A stretch of DNA of 64,000 nt. Source: Streptomyces cathayae. GTDB lineage: Bacteria > Actinomycetota > Actinomycetes > Streptomycetales > Streptomycetaceae. Made by a program: the position numbers and the translations under genes. The notes beneath the pieces are model-generated. The model saw nothing but the letters and a program-made list of their open reading frames with translations. It ran no database searches and was not told the origin of the DNA. Numbering within the stretch: position 1 is the stretch's first letter; each line of letters starts with the position of its first letter. The DNA is taken from NCBI RefSeq assembly GCF_029760955.1, contig NZ_CP121682.1, positions 6,652,501-6,716,500 on the forward strand. Reading direction: 5' to 3'. Below are positions 22,905-31,945 of the stretch, one piece after another.

Positions 22905-23444
22905 GTGCCATCCCGTATCCCCCGGCAGTCGGCCCACGAGGCCCAGAAGCAGGGCGCTCGCCACGCGGACCACCACGCCGGGCTCGGCGCGGAGCTGGCG
23001 GCTGTGGTCACCGGTGCCCGCCGCAGGGCGCTCAGGGACGCGGACCGGCAGATCGACACCGCCCATCTGCTGCACTCGCTGCTGGAGTCCGATGCCGAGG
23101 TGCGCGCGGTCTTCGGCGAGGGCCCGCGGACCGCCCGGCTGCTCGGCTATCTGGTCCAGCGCAGCATCGGCTACGGCCTGCGCTGGCAGAGCGCCGTCGA
23201 GGACTCCGGTGCGGTCCCGGTGGTGGCGGAGGCCGCCGGTTTCTCGCCGCTCGCCGCGGCCGGCATGACGTACGCCCGTGAACGCGCGGTACACCGGGGA
23301 GGGGTGCCGGGGGGTGCGGACCTGCTCGCGGCGATCATCGTGGACCCGCAGGCCCGTGCCGTCGAGGTGCTCGAGCGCGCCGGGATCGACTCCCGCGCCC
23401 TGCTCGCCCGGCTCGAGACGTGGACCGGCGACCCGGCTCCCTGA
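22905..23444 (+). CDS. Clp N-terminal (Clp-N) domain protein
   Basis: About 179 aa. It contains Clp-N repeats as found at the N-terminus of ClpA/ClpC (DADRQIDTAHLLHSLLESDA; GVPGGADLLAAIIVDPQA) but no AAA+ domain, so it cannot be an unfoldase alone. Such proteins may act as adaptors or compete for Clp substrates (inference). GTG 22905 has GGAGG only 2 nt upstream; GTG 22896 is in frame and is the other option. Confidence 0.8.
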   Translation: MPSRIPRQSAHEAQKQGARHADHHAGLGAELAAVVTGARRRALRDADRQIDTAHLLHSLLESDAEVRAVFGEGPRTARLLGYLVQRSIGYGLRWQSAVEDSGAVPVVAEAAGFSPLAAAGMTYARERAVHRGGVPGGADLLAAIIVDPQARAVEVLERAGIDSRALLARLETWTGDPAP

Positions 23445-23519
23445 AACGAAAGGGAGCCACTGTCCAGCCTGTGAGACAGGAGCCATGGGGGTGACGCTCC
23501 TGTCAACGCCTGACATCAT

Positions 23520-24533
23520 GTGCCGGTGTCCACCTCTGTCAGCACCCGGAACACCCGGGGCACCCGTGGGAAAGGCCTGGGACTCGGCCTCGCGCTGTTG
23601 TCCGCGGTGGCCTTCGGTGGATCCGGTGTCGCCGCCAAGCCGCTGATCGAGGCGGGACTGGACCCGCTGCACGTCGTCTGGCTGCGGGTGACGGGCGCGG
23701 CCCTGGTCCTGCTGCCGCTGGCGGTACGCCACCGGGGGCTGCTGCGCAGCCATCCGGCGCTGCTCGCGGGGTTCGGGCTGTTCGCCGTCGCCGGTGTCCA
23801 GGCCTGCTACTTCGCGGCCATCTCCCGCATCCCCGTCGGCGTCGCCCTGCTCGTCGAGTATCTGGCGCCCGCGCTCGTCCTCGGCTGGGTGCGGTTCGTC
23901 CAGCGGCGGCCGGTGACCCGGGCGGCGGCGGTCGGTGTGGTTCTGGCGGTGGGCGGACTGGCCTGCGTCGTGGAGGTGTGGTCGGGCCTCGGTTTCGACG
24001 CCCTCGGACTGGCGCTCGCGCTCGGCGCCGCCTGCTGTCAGGTCGGGTACTTCGTCCTGTCCGACCAGGGCAGCGACCAGGGCGACCGGGCGCCGGACCC
24101 GCTCGGGGTGATCGCCTACGGTCTGCTCGTCGGCGCCGCCGTACTCACCCTCGTCGCCCGTCCGTGGTCCATGGACTGGTCGGTGCTCGGCGGCGACGCG
24201 AGCATGGACGGCACCCCGGTCGCGGCCTTCGTGCTGCTGGCCTGGATCGTCCTCGTCGCCACGGTCGTCGCGTACGGCACCGGAGTGCTCTCGGTGCGGC
24301 GGCTCTCGCCGCAGGTCGCGGGGGTGGTGGCCTGCCTCGAAGCGGTCATCGCCACCGTGCTGGCCTGGGTGCTCCTCGGCGAACACCTGTCGGCACCGCA
24401 GCTCGTGGGCGGTGCGGTGGTGCTGGCGGGCGCGTTCATCGCCCAGTCCTCCGCGCCGGCCAGGAAATCCGAGGAGCCGGTGGCGAGCGGAGAGCCCGAA
24501 AGGGAGTTGTCCACGCCCGGAACTGCCGCCTAA
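23520..24533 (+). CDS. EamA/DMT family transporter
   Basis: 337 aa, ten predicted membrane helices in two EamA repeats. AFGGSGVAAKPLIEAGLDPL marks the first repeat and GVVACLEAVIATVLAWVLLG the second. DMT exporters move amino acids and other metabolites outward. A leaderless start is likely (CATCAT at 23514–23519 before GTG 23526 or 23520). The −35 of the next unit lies in its last codons. Confidence 0.87.
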   Translation: MPVSTSVSTRNTRGTRGKGLGLGLALLSAVAFGGSGVAAKPLIEAGLDPLHVVWLRVTGAALVLLPLAVRHRGLLRSHPALLAGFGLFAVAGVQACYFAAISRIPVGVALLVEYLAPALVLGWVRFVQRRPVTRAAAVGVVLAVGGLACVVEVWSGLGFDALGLALALGAACCQVGYFVLSDQGSDQGDRAPDPLGVIAYGLLVGAAVLTLVARPWSMDWSVLGGDASMDGTPVAAFVLLAWIVLVATVVAYGTGVLSVRRLSPQVAGVVACLEAVIATVLAWVLLGEHLSAPQLVGGAVVLAGAFIAQSSAPARKSEEPVASGEPERELSTPGTAA

Positions 24534-24536
24534 GGT
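24507..24536 (+). promoter_or_regulatory. Promoter of the leader peptide/EamA unit
   Basis: TTGTCC (24507–24512), an 18-bp spacer, then TAAGGT (24531–24536). The −10 overlaps the stop codon of the previous gene and is 7 nt before the leader-peptide ATG. Confidence 0.6.
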
Positions 24537-24543
24537 GCTGATC

Positions 24544-24585
24544 ATGCATGCGCGCGCACTCGTTCTTCCGCCTCCCACCGCCTGA
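24544..24585 (+). CDS. 13-residue Pro-Pro-Pro leader peptide upstream of an EamA gene
   Basis: MHARALVLPPPTA, immediately followed by TGA. The three prolines directly before the C-terminal Thr-Ala are a typical ribosome-stalling sequence (EF-P-dependent). The ATG lies 7 nt after a good −10, so the mRNA is leaderless and the peptide is the first thing translated. Two perfect hairpins (24607–24625 and 24724–24742) lie between it and the EamA gene 197 nt downstream, as in attenuation leaders. Function inferred. Confidence 0.6.
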   Translation: MHARALVLPPPTA

Positions 24586-24781
24586 GGCGGGTCCACGGCT
24601 CCCTTCGCCCGGCGCGCCGCCGGGCCTTGCGGTGCTGCCCGCAGACGCAGTCCGCGGACCCCGTCGGCCCGGCTCGACCCGGGCCTGATCCGGGGCTTCC
24701 CACCGTCCCTTCGCGCAGTGCGCGCACCGCCGCGAGCGGTGCACGCCCGCGCGTATCCGTGCGCACCTGCGGAGAGAACAC

Positions 24782-25735
24782 GTGTCGAACGCCGTATCCG
24801 GCCTGCCCGTCGGGCGAGGCCTGCTCTATCTGATCGTCGCCGGTGTCGCCTGGGGCACCGCCGGCGCTGCCGCGTCGCTGGTCTACCGGGCCAGTGACAT
24901 GGGCCCGGTCGCCCTCTCCTTCTGGCGCTGTGCGGCCGGACTCGTCCTGCTGCTCGGGGCCCGGGCGCTGCTCCCGCGCACCCGGACCGTGCCTGAGCCC
25001 CTGGGCCGCAGGGTGTGGCGGGCCGTGGCCACCGGGGTCGCGCTCGGCGTGTTCCAGACGGCCTACTTCGCCGCCGTCGCCGCCACCGGGCTCGCCGTGG
25101 CCACCGTCGTCACCCTCGGCGCGGGACCCGTTCTGATGGCGCTCGGCGCACGGCTGCTCCTGGCGGAGCGGCTCGGCCGGGGCGGAGGCGCCGCCGTCGC
25201 CGGGGCGCTCGCCGGGCTGGCCGTCCTCGTCCTCGGCGGCGGGGAGGCGGTCGTGGACCTGCGGGGCGTACTGCTCGCGCTACTGGCCGCGGCGGGCTAC
25301 TCGGCGATGACGCTGCTCACCCGCTGGTGGGGACGGGACGGCGGGCTGGACGCCTCCGGCACGACGGTCGGGGCGTTCGCCGTCACGAGTGTGCTGCTGC
25401 TGCCGTTCGCCGCGGTCGAAGGGCTGGTCCCGCACACGGACGCCCCCGGTCTGCTGCTGTGCCTGGTGGTGTACGTCGCAGCGGTTCCGACCGCTCTCGC
25501 CTACGGCCTGTACTTCGCGGGCGCGGCCGTCGTACGGTCGGCCACCGTGTCCGTGATCATGCTGCTGGAGCCGGTGAGCGCGGCGGTGCTCGCGGTCGCC
25601 CTGCTCGGGGAGCGGCTCACCTCGGCCACGCTGCTCGGCACCCTGCTGATGCTGGGCGCGGTCGCGGGGCTCGCGGTGGGCGAGGCACGGCTCGCGCGGG
25701 CCCGCAGGACGGAGGGCGAGGCGGTCCCCGCGTGA
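24782..25735 (+). CDS. EamA/DMT family transporter with upstream leader peptide
   Basis: 317 aa from GTG 24782, with GGAGAG upstream. Ten membrane helices in two EamA repeats: [20 protein letters not shown] near the N-terminus and [19 protein letters not shown] in the second repeat. It is related to, but not a close copy of, the EamA gene at 23520. The 247-nt leader with its own promoter and short peptide suggests expression tuned by translation status. Substrate unknown. Confidence 0.87.
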   Translation: MSNAVSGLPVGRGLLYLIVAGVAWGTAGAAASLVYRASDMGPVALSFWRCAAGLVLLLGARALLPRTRTVPEPLGRRVWRAVATGVALGVFQTAYFAAVAATGLAVATVVTLGAGPVLMALGARLLLAERLGRGGGAAVAGALAGLAVLVLGGGEAVVDLRGVLLALLAAAGYSAMTLLTRWWGRDGGLDASGTTVGAFAVTSVLLLPFAAVEGLVPHTDAPGLLLCLVVYVAAVPTALAYGLYFAGAAVVRSATVSVIMLLEPVSAAVLAVALLGERLTSATLLGTLLMLGAVAGLAVGEARLARARRTEGEAVPA

Positions 25736-25789
25736 CGGCGGACACCCAGGGCCCCGTGCGGCGCGGCCGCGGGGCGGGGCGGGACCGGG

Positions 25790-26476
25790 TCACAGGGCCG
25801 CCAGATACTCCGGCAGCTTTGTGCCGGGAGCCAGAGCGGGGTCGGCGAGCGGGGTGCCGTAGCCGCGGCTCAGGGGGACGACGCCCGCCCAGTGGGGGAG
25901 AGCGAGGTCCTCCGGTTCGTCGTTGACGCCGCCGGTGCGGAGCTTGGCGGAGACCTCGGTCAGGTCGAGACGGATCACCGCGGTGGCGGCCAGCTCCTTC
26001 TTGTCGGCCGGGCGGGAATCGGCGGCGCGGCCGGGGACGACCTGATCGACCAGGGCGTCCAGCGACTGCCGCTTCTCCTCGGGATCGGTCACGTCGTGCG
26101 CGAGGCCGTGCACCATCACGGAGCGGTAGTTGAGCGAGTGGTGGAAGGCGGAGCGGGCCAGCACCAGCCCGTCCACATGGGTGACGGTCAGACAGACCGG
26201 GAGGCCGGACTCGGCCCCGCCCGCCGCGCGCAACGGACGCGAGCCCGTCGAACCGTGCACGTAGAGGCGCTCGCCGACCCGGGCATACAGCGTGGGCAGC
26301 ACCACCGGTGCGCCGTCGCGGACGAAACCGAGGTGGCAGACGTACCCCTCGTCGAGTAGCGCGTGCACCAGCTCCCTGTCGTACGCGGCGCGATGGGGGG
26401 AGCGGGTGGGGACGGTGCGCTCGGTGGGCGGGTAGCTGGTGGCGGGCTGCTGCTGCGGCGGCCGGGTCCCCTGCAT
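25790..26476 (-). CDS. Pyridoxamine 5'-phosphate oxidase-related flavoprotein
   Basis: 228 aa from the ATG at 26476 (GGAGAG upstream); ATG 26488 is also in frame. The split-barrel FMN-binding fold shows LLDEGYVCHLGFVRDGAPVV, LYVHGSTGSRPLRA and HHSLNYRSVMVHGLA. It resembles NimA-like/FMN-binding proteins that are often divergent from MocR regulators. Its promoter shares a 12-bp palindrome with the neighbouring regulator. Confidence 0.83.
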   Translation of the reverse strand: MQGTRPPQQQPATSYPPTERTVPTRSPHRAAYDRELVHALLDEGYVCHLGFVRDGAPVVLPTLYARVGERLYVHGSTGSRPLRAAGGAESGLPVCLTVTHVDGLVLARSAFHHSLNYRSVMVHGLAHDVTDPEEKRQSLDALVDQVVPGRAADSRPADKKELAATAVIRLDLTEVSAKLRTGGVNDEPEDLALPHWAGVVPLSRGYGTPLADPALAPGTKLPEYLAAL

Positions 26477-26488
26477 GGCGCTCTCCAT

Positions 26489-26500
26489 TGCACTAGTGCA
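26489..26500. promoter_or_regulatory. Palindromic operator between the PPOX gene and MocR regulator
   Basis: TGCACTAGTGCA, a perfect 12-bp palindrome, lies between the divergent starts. It overlaps the −10 candidate of the regulator (CATAAT 26499–26504, 7 nt before GTG 26512) and adjoins the start of the PPOX gene. One bound dimer could block both. Confidence 0.6.
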
Positions 26501-26511
26501 TAATTGGCTTT

Positions 26512-27849
26512 GTGCTAGGAGAGTATCGGATCAGTGGGCGGCGTGCAGCGGAAATTTCGGCGAGCATCGAGCGCGCGGTGGGTGAAGGGGATCTCAGACC
26601 GGGCGAACTTCTGCCCCCCATGAGGGAGTTGGCGGAACGGCTCGGGGTGAACGCCAATACCGTCGCGTCCGCGTACCGGACCCTGCGCGAGCGCGGGGTG
26701 ATCGAGACGGCGGGCCGACGGGGGAGCCGGGTGCGGCCCAAACCGGCCACGACGGCGCGCGACTTCGTCCGGGTGGAGGTCCCGCCGGGCGTACGGGACG
26801 TGTCCGACGGCAACCCGGATCCCGCGCTGCTGCCCCCGCTGGCCGGGGCGTTCGCGGCCGCGGCCGGGCAGGGGGACCGGGAGCCGGTGCTCTACGGGCA
26901 CGCTCCCGTGGAGCCCGGACTGGTGCGGCACGCACGCGCCGGGCTGGACGCCGACGGCGTTCCCGACGGCCCCGTCGCCGTCGCCTCCGGCGCCCTGGAC
27001 GCCGTGGAGCGGGTGCTCGCGGCCCACCTCAAGCAGGGGGACGCGGTCGCCGTGGAGGACCCGGGATGGGGAAGCGTGCTGGACCTCGTCCCGGCGCTCG
27101 GGCTGCGGACCGTCCCGGTCGGTGTCGACGACGAGGGGCCGCTCCCCGAGGACGTACGGCGTGCGCTGACGGGCGGGGCGCGTGCGCTGATCGTGACGGA
27201 CCGGGCGCAGAACCCGACCGGGGCCGCACTGAGCGCAACGCGCGCGCGTGCCCTGCGGGCGGTGCTCGCGGACCATCCGGAGACACTGCTGATCGAGGAC
27301 GATCACGGGCACCACATCGTCGACCTGCCCCTGCACCCCCTCGCCGGCCCCACCCGGAGCTGGGCCTTCGTGCGTTCGGCGGGCAAGGCGTACGGCCCCG
27401 ACCTACGGCTCGCCGTGCTCACCGGGGACGCGGTCACCCTCGACCGGGTGCGCGGACGGCAGCGGCTCGGGCCGGGCTGGGTCAGCCGCACCGTCCAACG
27501 TGCGGTGCTCCGGCTGTGGACCGACTCAGCGGTGGATCCGGGCGCGGTGGCGGCGGAGTACGGGCGGCGCCGGGACGCCCTGATCGGGGCGTTGGCCCGG
27601 CAGGGCGTCACGGCGCACGGGCGCAGCGGTATGAACGTGTGGGTGCCGGTGCCGGACGAGACCGGCGCCGTCGCACGGCTGCTGCACGCGGGCTGGGCGG
27701 TGGCCCCCGGCGCCCGCTTCCGGACGAGCGCACCGCCGGGCATCCGCATCACCGTGTCGACGCTCACGAAGGACGAGATCGGCCCCCTGAGCAAGGCGGT
27801 CACCGCGGCGATCGGACCGGACGCACCGGAGTCCAGGACGTACGTGTAG
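26512..27849 (+). CDS. MocR-type (GntR/aminotransferase fusion) regulator
   Basis: 445 aa. Residues 1–75 are a GntR winged helix (MRELAERLGVNANTVASAYR). Residues ~110–440 are an aspartate-aminotransferase fold that binds PLP through K292 (SAGKAYGPDLRLA), with the pyridine-contact Asp in LIEDDHGH. MocR proteins sense PLP or amino-acid adducts; PdxR members control vitamin B6 synthesis. It likely controls the divergent PPOX-fold gene. Leaderless start GTG 26512. Confidence 0.9.
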   Translation: MLGEYRISGRRAAEISASIERAVGEGDLRPGELLPPMRELAERLGVNANTVASAYRTLRERGVIETAGRRGSRVRPKPATTARDFVRVEVPPGVRDVSDGNPDPALLPPLAGAFAAAAGQGDREPVLYGHAPVEPGLVRHARAGLDADGVPDGPVAVASGALDAVERVLAAHLKQGDAVAVEDPGWGSVLDLVPALGLRTVPVGVDDEGPLPEDVRRALTGGARALIVTDRAQNPTGAALSATRARALRAVLADHPETLLIEDDHGHHIVDLPLHPLAGPTRSWAFVRSAGKAYGPDLRLAVLTGDAVTLDRVRGRQRLGPGWVSRTVQRAVLRLWTDSAVDPGAVAAEYGRRRDALIGALARQGVTAHGRSGMNVWVPVPDETGAVARLLHAGWAVAPGARFRTSAPPGIRITVSTLTKDEIGPLSKAVTAAIGPDAPESRTYV

Positions 27850-27883
27850 GACCCTCCGGTACGGACAGTCCCTCAGGCCGGCA

Positions 27884-28354
27884 CTACGGGCGAGCGCCCA
27901 GTTTGCGGAAGTCCCAGGAGACGACCTTCTCCGGGGTCAGCCGCAGCCAGGCGTGCCGGCCGTCGTGCGGCATCTCGTCCAGGCCGAAGTTCTTGCGCGC
28001 GAACAGGGTCTCGGGGACGTCGAGTTCGGCGCGGAGTTCGCCGGTGCGCGGTATCTCGCCCACGAACTCCATCCGCCCGGACAGCTCCGCACCGCGCAGT
28101 TCGTCGTACTCCTCGCCGGTGTCCACCACGATCGCCACCCGCGGGTCCCGGCGCAGGTCGGTCCAGCGCTTGGAGCGCACCACGGAGTACAGCCACAGCG
28201 AGATGCCGTCCCAGGCGAACCAGAGCGTGCTCACATGCGGCGCGCCGTCGGCCGACACCGTGGCGACCCGGCAGGTGCGCTGAACGGTGAGGAAGTCGTC
28301 CAGCTCGCCCGGCGTCATCATGATCTTCCGGCCCCGGCGCTGCGTGGCGGTCAT
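27884..28354 (-). CDS. Pyridoxamine 5'-phosphate oxidase-fold (F420/FMN) protein
   Basis: 156 aa. The split barrel shows CRVATVSADGAPHVSTLWFA, KRWTDLRRDPRVAIVVDTGE and HAWLRLTPEKVVSWDF, a pattern of small F420- or flavin-dependent actinobacterial reductases; the cofactor cannot be fixed from sequence alone. GAGGGA lies about 6 nt before the ATG. Convergent with the MocR gene. Confidence 0.8.
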   Translation of the reverse strand: MTATQRRGRKIMMTPGELDDFLTVQRTCRVATVSADGAPHVSTLWFAWDGISLWLYSVVRSKRWTDLRRDPRVAIVVDTGEEYDELRGAELSGRMEFVGEIPRTGELRAELDVPETLFARKNFGLDEMPHDGRHAWLRLTPEKVVSWDFRKLGARP

Positions 28355-28384
28355 GCGGTCCCTCTTTTCTCCCAGGAACCAGGC

Positions 28385-28882
28385 TCAGGCGAGCCTGATC
28401 GAATCCCCGTCGACGGTGATCTCCACGGGCGGCAGCGGCGCGGTCGCCGGGCCGCCCTGCACACTGCCGTCGGTGATCGAGAAATTACTGTTGTGGCAAG
28501 GGCAGTTGATGACTCCGTCGGCGACGCTCTTCACCGCACACCCCCGGTGGGTGCAGGTCGCCGAGAACGCCTTGAACTCGCCCGCCGTCGGCTGGGTCAC
28601 CACCACCTTGCTGTCGGCGAAGATCTTGCCGCCCCCCTCGGGGATGTCGGCGACCGCGGCGAGCTCGGCCCCGGCCGCGTTGTCGCCGCCTCCCGAACCT
28701 CCGCTGCTCGCGTCATTGTTGTCCTGCGGGCCGCTGGCCGCGCCGGGGCCCGCGGACGAGCCGGCGGCGTCGTCGGAGCCTCCGCAGGCGGTCAGCGCGG
28801 CGGCGAGGCCCGCCGCTCCGGCCGCCGCCACGACGGTACGACGGGCAGGTCCCGATGCGAGCTGATGAGATGCGCTGGTCAT
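28385..28882 (-). CDS. Exported Rieske [2Fe-2S] lipoprotein
   Basis: 165 aa. N-terminal twin arginine (R14-R15, then a hydrophobic stretch) and a lipobox ending at C33 indicate Tat export and lipid anchoring. A Gly/Ser/Ala-rich linker follows. The Rieske ligands are C110 and H112 (CTHRGC) and C127 and H130 (CPCH), with C115 and C129 placed for the stabilising disulfide. It probably transfers electrons at the outer face of the membrane; partner unknown. Confidence 0.9.
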   Translation of the reverse strand: MTSASHQLASGPARRTVVAAAGAAGLAAALTACGGSDDAAGSSAGPGAASGPQDNNDASSGGSGGGDNAAGAELAAVADIPEGGGKIFADSKVVVTQPTAGEFKAFSATCTHRGCAVKSVADGVINCPCHNSNFSITDGSVQGGPATAPLPPVEITVDGDSIRLA

Positions 28883-29236
28883 GCGGGTGTGTCCCTTCCG
28901 GGAGATTGCGTGATCTGGCAGGAGGTACGGCCAACGGGCCCACGTCGTTCAGGCCGTGCAGAGAGCTTGACCCGCGCCCGGTCGGAGTGGCGTAAGGCAC
29001 AGCCGTCGTTTCGCTGTCGGCGTGACGGGATGTACCGCCGTACCGCCGTACGGAGACGAGAGCCGCCCGCGCCGGCTGTCACGCTCGGTTACTATGCTCA
29101 CTCCATGCCGGAGACCACGAGCGAGGGGCGTACCACCATCGACGGGGTGCCCGGAAGGCAGCGGGACCGGCACACCGGTCGAAACGCCCCGGTTCCACCC
29201 GGTCGGGTGGGGGGAAACAGAGGAAACACTGACCGG

Positions 29237-29359
29237 GGTCACCGCCACCTGCTGCACCCCGCCTTCCAGCCGGGCGGCACCGGCGCGGCGCGGGCCGAAG
29301 AAGTACCAGCCCAACGCGCCGATCAGCACGGCCGAGGCCGCAAGGACGACGACTTCCAC
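29237..29359 (-). pseudogene. 5' fragment of a cupredoxin-domain membrane protein
   Basis: The minus strand from GTG 29359 reads VEVVVLAASAVLIGALGWY, then FFGPRRAG and GGVQQVAVT, which is the N-terminal anchor and first strand of Streptomyces cupredoxin-domain proteins. Homology stops at 29237, and the copper-binding part is absent. It lies antisense between the Rieske gene and the ChrB-like fragment. Family assignment from memory of the family's N-terminal pattern. Confidence 0.5.
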
Positions 29360-29512
29360 GGCACCCGCGGGTTGTCCCTCCCCTCTGGGTCCGCTCTCCA
29401 ACCTGCGCCCGGGTACCCCCACCCGGTAGGGGCTGAACGGCCCACTGGTCTGGGACCGTCCGGCCCCGGACCGCCATGCCCAGCGGCGGCACGATGCAAG
29501 GGAAGGCAAGAA

Positions 29513-29818
29513 GTGCTGTTCACCGCTGCCCGGTCCGAGGAATGGAAGGAGTTCCTCGCCGACTGCGGCAAGTTCGAGGCGGAGTTGGAGAAGGAGATCC
29601 GCATCGGCAAGTTCACCCTGGCCGAGCTGGAAGAGGAGGAGCAGTCGCTGGAGCGGCTGCGGCGCTGGCATCGTGACCTGACGGCCCGCGACGTGTTCGG
29701 GGCGCCGGAGGCGGCAAAGGCGGGCAAGCGGCTCAAGGAGTGCGCCGCGGCCTGCGAGGACTACGCGGAGCGCGTCTTCGCGGCTCTCCACGAGGTGCCG
29801 GAGGCCGTCGACCGATGA
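29513..29818 (+). pseudogene. ChrB-like C-terminal domain fragment
   Basis: 101 aa from GTG 29513 (AGGGAAGG upstream). The sequence (LFTAARSEEWKEFLADCGKF; FTLAELEEEEQSLERLRRWH; ARDVFGAPEA) matches the second half of the ChrB N-terminal domain, beginning in mid-domain. The first half is missing upstream, so this is probably a truncated gene, although its start and ribosome site still look usable. It overlaps the MFS gene by ATGA, as expected for a chromate-resistance regulator–transporter pair. Confidence 0.5.
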
Positions 29819-31011
29819 GCGGGACGACTTCGGCGGCCCCGGCCCGGCAGATGTGGCCGCTGTACGCGGCCGGGTTCACCACGGCCTTCGGCGCGCACGG
29901 CATCGCCGCGAACCTCGGCGGCTTCTCCGCGGACGCGGTCACTTCGCTGCTGGTGCTGGGCGGGCTGCTCGCCCTGTACGACGGCGCCGAAGTGCTCCTC
30001 AAGCCGGTCTTCGGCACCCTCGCCGACCGGATCGGTGCCCGCCCGGTGCTGCTGGGCGGTCTTGTCGCGTTCGCGGTGGCGTCCGCGCTGTACGTGGTGG
30101 CGGACAGTCCCGGCTGGCTGTGGGCGGCCCGGCTCGGCCAGGGCGCCGCGGCCTCCGCCTTCTCGCCCTCCGCGTCCGCGCTGGTGGCCCGGCTCAACCC
30201 GGCGGCCAAGCACGGCCGTGCCTTCGGCAGCTACGGCTTCTACAAGGCCATCGGCTACACGCTCGGCCCGCTGCTCGGTGGTGTCCTGGTCTGGGGCGGC
30301 GGTCTGCGGCTGCTGTTCGCCGTCCTCGCGGTGCTCGGGGTGGTGGTCGCCGTCTGGGCCGCGCTCGCCGTTCCCGTCGTGCCGCCGCTGCCGAAGGTCC
30401 GGCAGACGGTGCTGGACCTGGCCCGGCGGCTCGCCGACCCGGCCTTCCTCGCCCCGACCGCCGCGCTCGCCGCGGCGACCGCCGCCCTCTCGGTCGGTGT
30501 GGGCTTCCTGCCCGTCTCCGGCCGCGCTGCCGGGCTGAGTACGGTGGCCACCGGAGCCGCGGTGTCGGTGCTCGCCGCATGCGCCGCCGTCGTGCAGCCG
30601 CGCGCCGGGCGGGCCTTGGACGAGGGACGCCTCACGACCCGTTGCGGTCTCGCCGTGGGACTCTTCGTCACCGCGGCCGGTCTGACCTGTGCCGTGCTGC
30701 CCGGCCTCACCGGTGTCCTGCTGGGGGCCGCCCTGATCGGCGTCGGCACGGGGCTGATCACCCCGCTGGGCTTCGCCGCCCTGGCCTCGTCGACCCCTCA
30801 GGAGCGCCTGGGCCAGACCATGGGCACCGCAGAACTCGGACGCGAACTCGGTGACGCAGGTGGCCCGTTGCTGGTCGCCGCCGTTGCTTCCCTTGCCACG
30901 CTGAGCTACGGCTTCGCCGCGCTCGGACTTCTCATCGGGGCGGGTGCGGTGGTGGCGTTCGCCCACCGCCGCTCGGTGCCGGCCGGGCCCGTGACCGGGA
31001 CCGACGGCTGA
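29815..31011 (+). CDS. MFS transporter
   Basis: 398 aa, twelve membrane helices. The MFS motif between helices 2 and 3 reads GTLADRIGARPVLLGG, and ERLGQTMGTAELGRELGDAG occurs near helix 11. ATG 29815 overlaps the stop of the ChrB-like fragment, suggesting translational coupling. Such linkage suggests a chromate or other anion/drug exporter, but substrate is not shown by sequence. Confidence 0.87.
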   Translation: MSGTTSAAPARQMWPLYAAGFTTAFGAHGIAANLGGFSADAVTSLLVLGGLLALYDGAEVLLKPVFGTLADRIGARPVLLGGLVAFAVASALYVVADSPGWLWAARLGQGAAASAFSPSASALVARLNPAAKHGRAFGSYGFYKAIGYTLGPLLGGVLVWGGGLRLLFAVLAVLGVVVAVWAALAVPVVPPLPKVRQTVLDLARRLADPAFLAPTAALAAATAALSVGVGFLPVSGRAAGLSTVATGAAVSVLAACAAVVQPRAGRALDEGRLTTRCGLAVGLFVTAAGLTCAVLPGLTGVLLGAALIGVGTGLITPLGFAALASSTPQERLGQTMGTAELGRELGDAGGPLLVAAVASLATLSYGFAALGLLIGAGAVVAFAHRRSVPAGPVTGTDG

Positions 31012-31185
31012 AGGGGCGCCGGGGCGGGGGCCGGGGGCTGCGACGCGGCGGGCGCCGGGCGAGGAGCGGGGTGGCACCCGACTGGTCGGGTGGAGCCGGT
31101 AGTGCGTGAATGCGTCGTGGACGGCGGTGATGTGCAGTGTCACTGCCCAAAGACGGCACGTTCGATGCGATGGCCCGACCGATGT

Positions 31186-31743
31186 CGATGAACGCTGCTG
31201 TCAGGTACTGGACTCAGGAAGAGGGCGGAGCGGAGGGACGGGGCTGCCGATGACGCCGGGGATGCCCGAGCGGCGCACCCACGACTACGTCCGCAACGGG
31301 ATGACCACGCTGTCTGCCGCGTTCGACGTCGCCACCGGCGAGGTCATCAGCTCCCTGCGCCGCCGGCACCGGGCGACGGAGTTCAAGAAGTTTTTGGTCC
31401 GGATCGACAGGGAGATGCCGGCGCGTCTGCAGATCCACCTGATCTGTGACAACTACGGCACCCACAAGACGCCCGCGATCAGGGCGTGGCCGGCCAGGCA
31501 TCCACGCTTTCACATGCACTTCACCCCCACCGGCTCCTCATGGATCAACCAGGTCGAGCGGTGGTTCGGCTTCCTGGCCGACCAGATGATCCGCCGTGGT
31601 GCCCACAAGGACGTCCAGGCCCTCGAAGCCGGTATCCGCGCCTGGGCCAAGGACTGGAACACGGATCCCAAGCCGTTCATCTGGACCAAGGCCGTCGAGG
31701 AGATCCTCGAGTCTCTCGCCCGCTTCTGCCGACGGATCTCCGG
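31186..31743 (+). pseudogene. IS630-family transposase, 3' remnant
   Basis: The C-terminal DDE half of an IS630 transposase: MPERRTHDYVRNGMTTL, IHLICDNYGTHKT (second Asp) and SSWINQVERWFGFLADQMI (Glu). The first Asp region survives only as a damaged VDER stretch at 31190, and the N-terminal DNA-binding domain is gone. The normal stop after ISGAGH is lost, so the frame runs on into the next IS remnant. No terminal repeats were identified. Confidence 0.85.
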
Positions 31744-31796
31744 CGCAGGACACTGGGCCGTTTCGTCTACATCATCATCGGGCCGTTGGTCTGGTC

Positions 31797-31945
31797 GTGC
31801 CGTTGACCGACGCCCAGTGGGCGCGGATTGAGCCGCTTTTGCCGGGCCGGACGGCGAGGCGAGACGGCCGGCGGCGGGACCACCGTGGGGTGATCGACGG
31901 GATCGCCTGGAAGTTCCAGATAGGTGCGCAGCAGGTGCGGATGCC
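31797..31945 (+). pseudogene. IS5-family transposase, 5' remnant
   Basis: VPLTDAQWARIEPLLPGRTA followed by RDHRGVIDGIAWKFQIG is the DUF4096-type N-terminus of Streptomyces IS5-family transposases. After about residue 50 the frame no longer matches. The remaining sequence to 32161 shows no supported gene and may be further decayed IS DNA. Confidence 0.8.

Noticed and set aside
20059..22911. 950-codon minus-strand frame over CPBP, PhzF and PadR genes
   Set aside because: It is antisense or out of frame to three recognised families and has no domain of its own.
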